Program-made: the position numbers and the translations under genes
The notes under the pieces: generated by a model
Told to the model about the DNA's origin: nothing
What the model saw: only the letters and a program-made list of their open reading frames with translations
Database searches by the model: none
Origin: Gibbula magus
Taxonomy: Eukaryota; Mollusca; Gastropoda; Trochida; Trochidae
DNA: 64,000 nt
NCBI GenBank assembly: GCA_936450465.1
Contig: OW388296.1
Span: 54,364,431 to 54,428,430 of the forward strand
Direction of reading: 5' to 3'
Shown here: positions 26,249 to 38,028 of the stretch, piece after piece
How the letters are laid out: each line of letters starts with the position of its first letter
Position numbering within the stretch: the first letter of the stretch is position 1

Positions 26249-26412
26249 CCTGACCCCCTCAAAGAGGTCTTCTATCCACGAGTCGGCCAGTGTGCTGACT
26301 GTCTGTCCACTGTGTTGTGTTGATGATGTACAAGCCGGTGACAGCGCTATCTCACTGCTCTCAACTCACTCACTGGCCACACGAGGGATACCCCTGTCGG
26401 GAAGAGGCCGAC

Positions 26413-26421
26413 TATATATAG
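26413..26421 (-). promoter_or_regulatory. TATA box of the KLF15-like gene
   Basis: On the minus strand the sequence reads CTATATATAG, about 165 bp upstream of the ATG at 26248. With usual spacing transcription would start near 26385, leaving a short 5' UTR. The site sits in an otherwise GC-richer segment. Confidence 0.65.
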
Positions 26422-26460
26422 CGCATCTACTCTCTCCCTTGCTGAACACAGCGGGCCGCG

Positions 26461-26465
26461 ATTGG
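26461..26465 (-). promoter_or_regulatory. CCAAT box of the KLF15-like gene
   Basis: Minus-strand CTGGCCAATCGCGG contains a consensus CCAAT box (NF-Y site) about 40 bp upstream of the TATA box, the typical arrangement for a regulated promoter. Confidence 0.6.
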
Positions 26466-26479
26466 CCAGTGACAAACCG

Positions 26480-27625
26480 CAACGAAGAGCACATGTGATT
26501 AAAGCTGAGACTTTTCGCCCTCTTAAAGTGTAATTTTACACCAAATCATTTGCATACAATCCTTTCGCAGTTCCCAAGTCCAAGCATGTTTGACCATAAA
26601 CCCTGAGTGTGGCACACTCACTGCAGTTGAAACTATGCAGTGCTCTTGACAGTCCCGTATCCGTCAGCTGTTGGCCGTTACACAAGACCTAGTTCTAACA
26701 TAGATTACTGTTATCCTTCGCTTGTCACTGTCACACTTACACTGGGGAGTAGTTTGTCATTGCTCGCTTCTCCCGTGTTTAATATCCCTGGCTTGAACCT
26801 ACACTCACCCTGCGACACTACGTCCTCCACTGCTGTGTCCTTCCTTCCCTCCCTGTCACTCGCATTAACTCATTTACACTGCATCCCGCCTCACAGCGAC
26901 TGACCGCTCTATGGTTAAAGTCCTCTTGTCACAGATGAATATATGCACACTCTCTTTTTTCTAAATCTACACCTCGTTTAAACACCAAAAAACCGCTCCA
27001 TGATATCCGCCGGTGAACTCCGCTTCACACATGTACTTCATCCGACTCGGCTGCTCCAATGCCAGTTAGTGACTGTCGCTGCAACGTCGATTTGCCCTGG
27101 TGTAGCGAGTGTCGTTCCGGTGTGCAGTTCACAGACTAGCAGTGAATGAGCTGGCGTCCAGTCTGTGTCACGGCTACTAAACAGTTTTACAATCACAGCT
27201 CAATATACTACCGCTATAACTCCAACAATTTAAACTCCCATAACCCAGTGTTAAATGTTTGTCCTGTCGGTCATTATGCGTTCCCGTGGATTATTGGAAT
27301 TCCGTCCCTGTCTGTCCACATAGGTCCTGATCCGATGTCCGCAATCCGTGTTGTCTTATTGGAAAGTCCCTCGTAGAGCCTGCTTAAATACAGTCATGAA
27401 TGAATACGTCGGCAGCGCTATGGTTAAACTCCACTCACGCGATTTGGTTGACTCGGTCTCAGAAATAGACGAAACCAAACAAGCTGCCATGGTCTCAGGC
27501 AGGGCTCCCCTCTTTTCATCCAGTCATTGTGTTATGTCAACATATCCCCATCATTTGACTTGTTAAAGGCCTGCCATTTGCATTTTTACCTGGGACGAGG
27601 TGAAAATAATGCTGTGACGTCACCA
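26480..27625. other. GC-richer upstream region of the KLF15-like gene
   Basis: Composition is clearly less AT-rich than the flanks, with many CpGs, fading at about 27600. A CRE palindrome with adjacent CCAAT (TGACGTCACCAAT) sits at 27615. Plus-strand open frames here (26640-26903, 27146-27376) show no domain and read like translated promoter DNA. It is probably the distal promoter or enhancer region. Confidence 0.45.
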
Positions 27626-28117
27626 ATCTCCCACTATGTAGTTTATGATCACATGTGAAATGTCTGAACATTGCCCGCAGTTAAGTGCTTATTAAGCAGC
27701 CGGTATTTTAACCTGAATTATAATTGAACATGTGTTACCAACTATCACTTGCAATAAATAGATACAAACCTATATGAATAGCGCAATCAATGTTTGCTTT
27801 CTATTCTGTATGTATGAACATCTGAACAACTTACCCATTATGCAGCTGCAATAATAGTAGCCGCTGTGCAATAAATAGTACACGAATACTGATATACACG
27901 CTACCGTCTACTGCATAGAAATCACTTACAAGCGTTACATTCGTGAATGATTTCGATTTTTCTTGTGTGTTCGTTATTGTATGTATGTACTGGTAAGGTA
28001 TTAATATAAGCAAAATTTTACTTGTTTACCAAACCAGATTCTCTATTGAATAAACATATGTTTAAACCACATTCGAGAAGTAAGGAGGACACTTAAACAT
28101 TACCTGGTGTGGAGAAG

Positions 28118-28759
28118 TATACAGCTGCATACCGAAAGTTTGTTCACCTTCTTGTGTATTTCAGGCCAAATAATATATCATGTAATTTGGCATATCTTAG
28201 AAGCATCGTTTTAACGCTGAAACTAAATCGATCACTTTGTTTTTTGGCATTATAAGAAGACAGTTGAGTGTTCCATAACATAATCTGAATTGATGCCTCA
28301 CGGTAAACAGTTACAGTTTTGGCTGGTCTTTGAATTGACCAGGGGTAATTTTTTCAAAACTACAGTTTTTATTTTCTTCTGTGAAATATCCAGTAAGTGA
28401 TCAACTTTGTAAAATATGCATTCTATATTTGCTCTCATACTCATACAGTGTTTCTTGGATGAAATTCTTCTCATTAAGTCTATATGAAAAAGATTATTCG
28501 GAAATTAATGAAATTTGAATTTTCAAAATTTGATCCCTTCTATCTATTTCATTCTGCCAAATTTTAAAATAAAACATGCACCACTGACGTGACGATCACA
28601 AGATAAGTTTGACAATGATTATTTTACTCATGGATATTTGACGATTCATTGTCATGTATGTGATGCAATTTGATGGATGTTACAATGAACGTCAATTTAC
28701 ATGATATTTGCACTAAGATTCACATGTAGGTGAACAAACTTTCGGTACGCAGTTGTATA
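28118..28759. mobile_element. TIR element family C (642 bp)
   Basis: Terminal inverted repeats of about 32 bp at 28118-28149 and 28728-28759 (TATACAGCTGCATACCGAAA at the left; TTTCGGTACGCAGTTGTATA at the right) differ at only a few positions. The ends begin and finish in TATA, compatible with TA target preference of Tc1/mariner elements. The interior has no coding capacity. The element abuts the (TAG)n tract on its right. Confidence 0.85.
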
Positions 28760-28782
28760 TGTGTAGTACTAATACCGGTGTT

Positions 28783-28908
28783 GGTAGTAGTAGTAGTAGT
28801 AGTAGTAGTAGAAGTAGAAGTAGAAGTAGAAGTAGACGTAGACGTAGTAGTAGTAGTAGTAGTAGAAGTAGTAGTATTAGTAGTATATATATAGTAGTAG
28901 CACTAGTG

Positions 28909-28939
<31 letters not shown>

Positions 28940-29016
28940 CAGTAGTAGTAGAAGTAGAAGTAGTAGTAGTAGCACTAGTAGTAGTAGTAGTAGTAGTAGT
29001 AGCAGTAGCAGTAGTA

Positions 29017-29089
<73 letters not shown>

Positions 29090-29120
29090 AATTAGAAGTA
29101 GTAGTAGTAATAGCAGTACA
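28783..29120 (+). repeat. (GTA)n/(TAG)n microsatellite, over 300 bp
   Basis: An almost continuous GTA triplet array with interspersed GAA, GAC and GCA variants. The 124-residue plus-strand frame through it (poly-Ser/Arg then poly-Val) is a repeat artefact. Confidence 0.95.
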
Positions 29121-29574
29121 CCAGTAGTAATAGTAGTAGAATATTAGTCTAATAATAGTAGAATGGCAATAGCATCATAGTAGAATAGTTTAGGAATAAT
29201 ACAAGAATAGTGATAGCTTAGCAGTAAAAGAGTAGTATTGTTAGTGATACTAGTACAATAGTAGAACAATAGCAGAACAATAGCAGAACAATAGTAGTGC
29301 AGGAGTAGTAGAATACATTTTGTAGTAGTACTAGTATTACAGAAGTAGTAGAATAGTAATCATGCTAGTAGTGGAATAGTAGCAATAGTATTAGAAATAG
29401 TTGAATATTAATACGCATATTAGTAGTAATATTAGTAGTAAAACAAGTAGGATAATAGTTATAGTATAAAGAGTAAGATAACAGTCGTAGAAGTAGTAAT
29501 ATAACTTGAAAAGTAGTAATTCAACTAAGAGTATTTAGAATATCAATAATAGTAGTAGAATAATAGTAATATAT
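29121..29574 (+). repeat. Decayed (TAG/TAA)n tract, left part
   Basis: Diverged AGTA/ATAG triplet-like sequence continuing from the microsatellite up to the fold-back element at 29575. It resumes beyond the element at about 30415. Confidence 0.7.
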
Positions 29575-30410
29575 GGGTAACGTTGTTTTTCAGGGCATTA
29601 TCATTTGCAGAAGCCCGAGGTCTTCAATTAACTGCCCGACGAAGGAGGGCAATTGAAGAAGACTGGGGGCTTCTGCAAATGATAATGCCCTGAAAAACAA
29701 CGTTACCCTATTATAGCTCAAATGGATGGGATTTGTTCTTTTGTACCGGAATTCTTCTACAAGTTTTAATTACAGTTGTATGTGAACAAAACAGCAAAAA
29801 CTGCATCGTGTTACCGCCGAGAACCACTGTGACGTCACACGTGAAGAATGATGTCATAGTCGCTTGCGTTTTACGGCTAATAAACGGAATGTCAGCCGTT
29901 GATCGGGAAAACGAAAGCAGTCTATATGTAATGATTATCATACTGATGCATAGTCGTGTTTTATTATGTAACCTATCAGTGAAATAATGAAAATCAACAA
30001 ATCATTACATATTTAGCAAGTTTAGGTTGCATGCGTAATTAGGCTACCTAAATCTAACATTGAAGGTCTACCGGTGGTGACCGAGAACGACATTCTTCTT
30101 TATTTTGTTTAAAACACTTAAGAATCAGTGCGGTTGTATTGTCACATCCTGTTTATGATATTATTTGGCAAAATTACGTGTCCTCGTTTGAAAGAAAGAC
30201 ATGTAAAACGTTTAAAAATGTTCGAGTCGATACGCTCATTTGGTCGACATATTTGTTGAAATTTCAAAAGGAGATTCGAAAGTGACGTCACGTAGAAACG
30301 AAGTGATAATGGCCCGTCGTCAGTGTTGAGAGGGCCGTTATCATTTGCAGTGGCTCGCTCATTTCTGATAACAAGAGGGCGGTTTCATGATAATTCCATC
30401 CATTATAGCT
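29575..30410. mobile_element. Fold-back element with terminal hairpin and paired CRE palindromes
   Basis: The left end is a long near-perfect hairpin (arms 29575-29629 and 29651-29708, about 55 bp each, loop about 21 bp). The remainder holds two GTGACGTCAC palindromes (29829-29838, 30282-30291) and a second, smaller hairpin around 30304-30342 (TGATAATGGCCC...GGGCCGTTATCA). The motif 'TTATCATTTGCAG' occurs in both hairpin regions. Flanks on both sides are decayed (TAG)n sequence, so the unit looks inserted into that tract. No coding sequence. The right boundary is approximate. Confidence 0.6.
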
Positions 30411-30700
30411 ATAATATTAGTATAAGTAAAATTACGCAGCATTAGTGATAGAACAGAAATAATGGTATTAAGAGCAGTAGAATATAAGTAATGGTAATTT
30501 AATAATGCTAATAGTTTGAGGAATAGTTACATAGTGATGATAGTAGAATTACTAGTTGAAACGTAGTAATAGAAATAAGAGTACTGGAGTAGTAGTAGGT
30601 GTAGTACAAGTAGTAGCAGCGTGGTAGTGGCGGCGGTAGGCACAATTGTTGTACATAATACTTGCAGTAGACTAGTTTCAGTTATGGTAATTGTAATAGT
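30411..30700 (+). repeat. Decayed (TAG/TAA)n tract, right part
   Basis: A continuation of the triplet-like tract seen left of the fold-back element (AATAATGG, AGTAGTAGG, AGTAGCAG blocks), supporting an insertion between 29121-29574 and this part. Confidence 0.6.
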
Positions 30701-32840
30701 TATATACATCATTTCATCTAGCCAAATGTATTAAGGTTTAATTTTGTAACAGTTTATGACATACCATTATGGTTCATACATCTTAGACACTAGTTCCTAC
30801 GGGAGACAAAGTGTCGGTGTAAGGGTTATGTCACCAAACGATATATACATGGATACTTTGCAAAACATTTGCGTTGGGGTCCACACCGTAATTAATTGTC
30901 AAGAGTTTTTGTTGCAGAGGGGTTTCAACTTAAGGGCCCGATGCACTTGTGGACGGCGCCAGACATTATAATCTCGGGGACATATCCAAGTTCAGACCCT
31001 TTAGTAAATCGCGTACAGTGTCAGATACTTGAATCACGTGCATGAAACGAGATTTGGGTACTACTCGAGAATGGTACGTTCGAGATTTCGCGGAGGAACT
31101 CGTAGCGGCCACTTAACTGCTTCCGGTTTAGATGTTCATTCACAAGTGAAGTTGATGCAACTAAGAGCACAAGCACCACGCTTTGCTCTTGTCGGATATC
31201 GGATCACGGAACAATGCAAACAACAGTTCAAAAGAAACGTCATCTGTACGTTAAAGGAATGTTTCTTTTGTCTTCTCGCCTTGAATGTAATTTCCGCGGT
31301 TCAGTAACATTTCCAGAAGGTCACTGTGTTGCTGACAACATTACTCGGTTATTCCCCCCTAATCGTTGCTCAAAAGCTGGCATTCTCAACTTGTCCCCTG
31401 TAAAGCAGATTTTGACACACTAAAGGAAACGCTTGTTCTAACTTCTTACAGCTTGACCTTTGACCGAGCAGAGCTCTTGTGGAAGGAAGTGAGGATGTAG
31501 TTGGCAGGTCGTGTAGACTTGCTCAGGGCTCCATCGTGACGTATTATTGCCATTATTGGACAGTTATAGTATCTCACTCTGTTGTTGCAAGTTTGCTTTT
31601 TTGACACAATGTTATTAAACGATTTTATCAAAATCCAATACAAAATGTCATAAATAAATGTCAAAATGTTATAAACTGGGGTTATTCCAAATATAAATGT
31701 ATCATTACCAACGAAAAAGTATTAAGTCGTCGGTGATCACAACCAAACACTTGTCACATTAGAACAATTAGTGTATGTTAAATATAGCTTATATACAACT
31801 AGTAGAATGTCACGGAATTCCAACTAAATCCTTTATAAGCTAAATTTAGCCCATATTAATTGAAATATATGATGACTGCGACAAGTACATATTGATTTAA
31901 AATTCAAAATTGGCAATACTTAATATGATTTATTTCGTTAATGCATGTCTATCTCATATATTTGCATTGACGCATTCGTTGTTTGGAGAATTTCTTTAAT
32001 GGGAGTTTTCCATTTAAAGCAAGTCATGTTTGTTTGTTGGTATGTTATTTCAGATAATTCTGTATTTTCATACATGATACATATGACATACACACGATAT
32101 GTTTCGGGTGTCATTTTGCCCCTGGGCTTAATATTATTAAGTACACAACGTTCCTCTGACAACAATAAACCAGCATCAGCAGTGGTACAAATGATCAGGA
32201 TTGAAATGCTTTCTGTTCGAGATTAGTTTATCTCTAGAAATATTTTCCAAAGCTCCAACTGTAGACGCTATGCCGATTAATGGCTTAAATGCTGAAAATA
32301 CGAGACGTTTCCTCCTAAAGACATCCGAGTTTGAACACTTCACCTACAAACGCTAGAAGTGGTCTTGAAATTCCATTTGTTACGCAACGAAAGGCGTGAC
32401 GCGTTTCCCTTTGTGTTAATTGCTGTAGTGTAAGTGCATTGTGGGTATTAGCATACAAGTGAGGACGGAATTAACTATTTACAAAAAAAGTGTTTTAATC
32501 AAACTCCTCAACTTGTCACGTTGACCGACAGTGGAGGGTGTATTTACGAATAGATTTCAGCGTTAGATCATGTATCTTACACCATGACACCATGCTATGC
32601 CTTCCAAGTGGGTTATGTTTGATTTCTTAGTACAGAAAGTTGACCATGAACATTATGCGCAATAATATCGTACATGTACGTAATTATATGTTTTGACATG
32701 TTTCTCTTACAAAATGGTATTTGTCAGATACACTTTTCAAATTTGTCAACAATAATTTGTTATCGTTCCATAAACCTTGTTATATATCCTTATAAATTAT
32801 TTCAACAAAGAAAACAGGATTTTCTTGATAGCTACTTTGT
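30701..32840. other. Non-coding stretch, no gene seen
   Basis: Open frames of 60-93 codons occur (for example 31029-31307 and 31945-32226) but none has a recognisable domain, splice context or codon pattern. Nothing further supported. Confidence 0.4.
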
Positions 32841-32842
32841 TA

Positions 32843-32880
32843 TTGTGAAGATACACTCCTTACTCCTTCATCAGTGGAAA
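32843..32880 (-). ncRNA. Hammerhead ribozyme remnant (core deleted)
   Basis: The plus strand reads 'TTGTGAAGATACAC' followed shortly by 'ACTCCTTCATCAG', both matching the flanks of the hammerhead at 42694-42725. The intervening part that holds the GAAAC box and half of stem II has been replaced by four bases. It retains the CTGATGA box on the minus strand but cannot fold as a ribozyme. Confidence 0.5.
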
Positions 32881-33614
32881 GTATAACAAGGTAGAATACA
32901 TAAATAATTTTGCACAGAATATTAACTATGGGGAAACAATACATATACTTATATCTTCACAGTTTAATAGTTGTTACCCCTAAGATCTTGTTTTCTTGCT
33001 TCCGTTTCTATATATGCCTTTAAAAGACTTTATTTCCACATCGTAAGTTTGCCCCGTTCCAATTGGAAGGGCTAAGTTATATAAGACACGGTTTTTCTAT
33101 AAATACTGATCACCATGCAGTGTCGATGTCGTGTATTGAATACCTCGTTCCATATTGATGTCGCACCTGTGCTATAAGTCACAGTAAATACATAATCCAT
33201 ATAGTATCCTACATAACATGACCCACTATCACCTTTCTTATAACACATCACAACATCCACAGCAGTGTCATAACTAGAGGATAAAGTTCAAGAATGTGAT
33301 TTGCAGAAAACTGAATCATCTGACAATGGATGTGACAGCACTGTTTAAAACAATCATCCTACAAATTATAAATTTATTTTTTTACGAATGTATTATTCTC
33401 ATCTTTTATAGTATTCGATATCAGAAATTAAGTACGTGTTATTTTTATATTATAAAAATATGTATTGACATTACACTATTATAACTATCTGGTTTTGGAG
33501 TTTGAAAGCTTTAGTGCAATGTCACTAAAACGGTTTTTTTCCCAGCTGAAAGGTTGTTTTGTCCAACAGAATATTAAATATCATGGTACTTTTCACTCTT
33601 TACACACAGACGAT

Positions 33615-33736
33615 TGACATTATATTACCCATATGGTTAGAATTACCGGTTTGTTTTTTATACTAAAACATGTGCAGGTTTGCCTAGCAACCATTGTTTC
33701 AGCGTAAGATCCCTTCCCTAGTCGTCTGTGACGTCA
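33615..33736 (+). repeat. Dispersed repeat with X-box and CRE, copy 1
   Basis: Shares with 37885-38028 an identical 25-bp segment (33679-33703, starting TTTGCCTAGCAACC), an upstream 'ATTACCCATATG' block and 'ACATGTGCA'. A downstream TGACGTCA lies at 33729-33736. GCCTAGCAACC matches the RFX-bound X-box half of a palindrome. Probably part of a mobile element. Confidence 0.6.
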
Positions 33737-34618
33737 TAAAACACTATTTCTTGAGGTGATATATATTTTATATTTTTTTATATCTGAACATTCTTATTTA
33801 TTGTATGTACAATGTCAACGCGTCGTCAGCTATTATAAACTGTCAATCATTAATTAATTCATTCAAGTTATGACGAAAAAACTTTCAATTAAAAGCACCG
33901 TGGCACACATCTTATATGTTTCCTTTACGGAAAAAAGCTAGTGTTTTTAAACAAAATCAGAGATTTTTCTCATTTACCACATCCTCAACTCGTGTATCAT
34001 CATTTTTTCTCTTCCGTGTCTCAAAGATTTATTGGAATCTTTTTCTTTTAATATTCAATGTAATTTACTTCGAAAATCTTAAACAAATTTCACAAAGGTG
34101 ATTACGGAGACTGATAGTACATGATATCGAAGACGATTATCGTTCTCCCTCACAAGGAGTGGTTGAGTAAAGTCCAGTATCAGATATATGACACTGATGC
34201 GTAGAATACTCATTGTGTTCATGTCAATTAAAGATTAAATATGATTCATTAATGTTGAAACGTGATCTACATACGTCTAACGTCATACAGGTCTTATAAC
34301 CACAGATTAGTTGAATATGTTTGGAGAAAGTCGAGAATATTATTCAGACAATCTACTGTGTTTGATCACATTTTATTTTGTGACTTAGAATTTTAATACA
34401 CTTTCAATTTTTAATAGCTGATGATCAGAGAATAACATACGGTGTGATACATACATACTACTTAGGCAATAAATTAAGCATTTGAAAGCAATTCAAAAGT
34501 TTGAAGTAAATTCAAATACATTTAGCTACAAAAACACTCATCCACTGAAATAAGATTGTGTTTAGATCAATTGCACTACCGATACCGTACGAGCCATTTT
34601 TTTCAATGAACAAAATAC

Positions 34619-35146
34619 ACTGACGGGCAAAAGAAAGTATATAACTCAGTTGTATTTATCATAATATGCATAATTTTCGAAGTCAAATATCTAGTTTTCG
34701 ACGTCGTTTTCAAAAACTGACTAGTTTGAGAAATTAGTCCAAAATATTAAATCAGTTAAAGAATACTTCTACGCGTTGTTTTTTTTTAAATTTAAAATTA
34801 AAATTAAAATTTTGAATTTCCCCCAAATTAATGTTGATAAAACACAACTGTTCATCGAAATATAACATATACTCTGTGTGAAAATCAATAAATGTGCCTC
34901 GTCCTGCACATATTTACAACATTTTGAACATGGTAGGTCTCATGATGGTGTAAATTTCATTTCTTACCCCTGTCTACTTTAAATAATGATATTTAGTTAA
35001 AAAAATAAAATAATCACCAATTAAGTCATTCAAACTATTGCCGAAAGGTGTTATTGTATCGTGCCAAGTTCAAGTGCATCTCATTTCTTTAAAATATTGA
35101 ATTAATCGAAAACAAGTGAGTGTTATACTTTCTGTTGCCCGTCAGT
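34619..35146 (+). mobile_element. TIR element family B, copy 2 (528 bp)
   Basis: The ends are ACTGACGGGCAAAAGAAAGT at the left and ACTTTCTGTTGCCCGTCAGT at the right, near-perfect inverted repeats. The interior matches copies at 19188 and 39288 ('AAAGAATACTTCTAC', 'AATGTGCCT', 'TGGTGTAAATTTCATTTCTT'). No coding capacity. Confidence 0.85.
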
Positions 35147-37120
35147 TTATAAGAATGCCAAGATTGAGTTATAATAAGTAATGGCTCGACATATGATACA
35201 TTGACATTGACTCATATTGAATATTGCTCATACAGATGCAAATCGTTATTATTTTAAGCGTATGTGTCATCAACTTGACGTAATATCTAATAGTAAATGC
35301 ATATTAATGTATTGATATTATGTATTTAAAGACTAATTAAAGTTACAAATATGTCTAATTGATATGTTGGTTTACGTATATGGATTTATTTAGTGTACAT
35401 GCAAGCGTGTAGAAATTACACATACGCTCACGTTATATGGCAAAATATTGCGCATATTGTTAAATTAATTGAAATGATGACTTTCAATTTTGTGAATTGC
35501 AAATATGTACAATGATTTAAAATTTAGTTATACCATAATTACCCCTAATCATTAAAATGAATTCTTGATAGTAGGGAAACATACTTAATTTCATAGGATA
35601 TTTATTTATAAGCACCTCTGCTATAACAGGGCGTATGCATGATGAAGATGACTATTGAAGAAATAGAAATTGCATTGACTCCGATACCTTAGTCATAAAG
35701 CTAAAATATCGAAGAGTGTGAACCTCCTTGTCTTTGTACGTTCAATGTCTTATTTATAAAGCAACCAAAAGCTTATTGGTTGTCACATTTTACTACTCTG
35801 AAAGTTAAAATTTCGACCACCACATTCTTTAAAACAGAAAAATATTTCAAGAAGTAAATCTTTAGTAAACGTGTCGCAGGATTCAGATTTGGGGCAGCAC
35901 ATTAGTTAGACTGAATGCTACTGCATGTAAACGTTTTGTTTTAAGTCACTTTAACGTTTAAAATAACATGAAAATTCATTCATATTTCATGTATTGGGGA
36001 AGTATTCAAATTATGTTCGTGATTTGAAGGGGAAATATACAGGATTCGGAGGATTGTAATTTAGAAATCGTAGGTTTCCAATTGGTGAAGCGGTGGGTTA
36101 TCTAAGTGAACGTTATTGAGGGGAAATATGCGTCTTGTTTTGTAAAACCAGGATACAATTCAGTACCAGACACTCGCACCTGGGTATATGTGTGTGTTTG
36201 TGTGTGTATGCGGAAGTAGTATGGTTAGAGAGGTGGGAATTGGGTAGGTATAATGGAGTAAGAGGTGTGAATATATGTGTGTGTGGAGGGAGGGGATTGT
36301 GGTGGGTGGGGAGGAGTTAGGAGGAGATGAGGGGGACAGTTTCGAGGGCTTTGTGTGGGATACAAATGAAATGTTGAATAACTTGCTCTCAACAGGAAAA
36401 TATGTGAGTATCGGGTAGGGAGGAGGGTGGGTGTATATGTGTGTGGATAGTCGGGGATGCCTTACTGATAAAGATTTGATATACCTATTTGCCATATTGA
36501 AAATAAAACAGCAGTGTCAGACACAATTTGCAAAACATGTAATTTGTGAGTATTTCATGCCAAATATTTTTTGGTGAAAATGCACTTTTTTACGTTCGTC
36601 TGATACATTTAAGCCTGTCACTTCATGATATAGACATGTAGATGAAGATAACATATGGTAGTATTATTACATGTTAACGATATCAGGGGTTACATGCAAG
36701 CTATAGAAACCACTCGCTGTGTCAATGGCGACTGAACATTTGTTTGCGTATTTAACTGAAATTCCGTATACCACGTGTTTGTTTGTTGGTACAAAACATC
36801 GACCATACCGGATACAAACTTTATAAAAGAATAATGCTTTACGTCAATACACAACCTAGTCCCCATCTCTCTGACTACAGTGCGTGCACGCGTACAATCA
36901 GGCGACGATCACAACTACGTACCAGTCACTTGGGGGGTGTGACCATCTGAGTAGATAGACTTTTTGCAAATGTTTCAAAGAAAATTAATTAGACTTGAAT
37001 TTACGCATTTAAATGTAGTTCTTATTTTTTATTTTGTGCTACATTGCTCGAAGTTTGATGAAAACATTTCTGTTCAGTGTTTGACATTCAGTAAATTGTT
37101 ATACATTTATTTCAGTTGTT
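35147..37120. other. Non-coding stretch
   Basis: No gene seen. It includes a GT- and G-rich segment at about 36185-36450 (several GGGTRGG and TGTGTGTG runs). The minus-strand 111-codon frame over that segment is low-complexity Pro/Ser/Thr/His and not a credible protein. Confidence 0.45.
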
Positions 37121-37121
37121 T

Positions 37122-37480
37122 CAGTGACATTTGGGTGAATAGTTATATTTCCTTGTTTGACATTTGAGTGAATAGTTATATTTCAGTCTTTGATATTTGA
37201 GTGAATAGTTATATTTCAGTTTTTGATATTTGAGTGAATAGTTATATTTCAGTTTTTGACATTTGAGTGAATAGTTATATTTCAGTCTTTGATATTTGAA
37301 TGAATAGTTATATTTCAATGTTTGACATTTGAGTGAATGGTTATATTTTAGTGTTTGACATTTGAGTCTATAGTTGCATTTCAGTGTTTGATATTTGAGT
37401 AAATAGTTATATTTTAGTGATTGACATGTGAGTGAATAGTAATATTTCAGTGTTTAGCGTTTAAATGAATAGTTATATTT
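37122..37480 (+). repeat. Minisatellite, 33-bp unit, about 11 copies
   Basis: Tandem copies of a unit of the form GACATTTGAGTGAATAGTTA followed by TATTTCAGTGTTT, with a few substitutions per copy; the most conserved copies are at 37150-37320. The 33-bp length keeps one frame open, giving a minus-strand frame with an 11-residue repeat (YNYSLKYQxLK). That frame is a by-product of the array. Confidence 0.92.
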
Positions 37481-37884
37481 TTCTTATTCGTGTACGTTTG
37501 TGACTATTTGCATGTAACTTAACAGCAACTCGACCTTCTGTGTAGTCAGGTCCTCTGCCTGCTCACCATAACATGGTTGTGTAGGTATACACTGTATGTA
37601 CGCTCTCTCTTGTTACTAGATAATCTACTGTTTACTTATTGAGTACTTATATTTGTACATAGGAAATAGTAAAATCATAGTAAACAAATTATCAAAATGT
37701 AGAAAATGTATTTAGTCTTGTTACAATATGGAATAACATTTGGCACATGACTCCTGGTAAATGTCCCTTGCAGTATTGATAACGTTGTGATATAGTTCCC
37801 TGTAAAATGTTCATTGTTGAGTTCTGTTAATGTGTTGATAAAAGCTGTCCTATTCATTTATGAGTATGCATTAAGAGTATTATT

Positions 37885-38028
37885 ACCCATATGATTGAAA
37901 ATAACTGAGTTAATATTTACGATACGAGCACATGTGCACATATCACGTTTGCCTAGCAACCATTGTTTCAGCTCGACTTCCGGTATATTGTCATCAGTGA
38001 CCCAAAAAAAATTTTTTTAGTGACGTCA
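37885..38028 (+). repeat. Dispersed repeat with X-box and CRE, copy 2
   Basis: The partner of 33615-33736. The identical 25-bp X-box segment lies at 37948-37972 and TGACGTCA at 38021-38028, with the same order and similar spacing. An ACTTCCGG (ETS-like) site lies between them. Confidence 0.6.

Noticed and set aside
26640..27376. Plus-strand frames of 76-87 codons upstream of the KLF15-like gene
   Set aside because: They lie in GC-richer promoter DNA opposite the gene, without domains or splice context.
28753..29127. 124-codon frame with a Ser/Arg-rich then poly-Val product
   Set aside because: A pure (GTA)n triplet artefact; no unique sequence to support a protein.
36160..36495. Minus-strand 111-codon Pro/Ser/His-rich frame
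   Set aside because: The translation of a GT/G-rich low-complexity segment; no domain, no conserved feature.
37121..37318. Minus-strand frame with an 11-residue repeat
   Set aside because: It results from a 33-bp minisatellite whose unit length preserves the frame; no start context or flanking exon.
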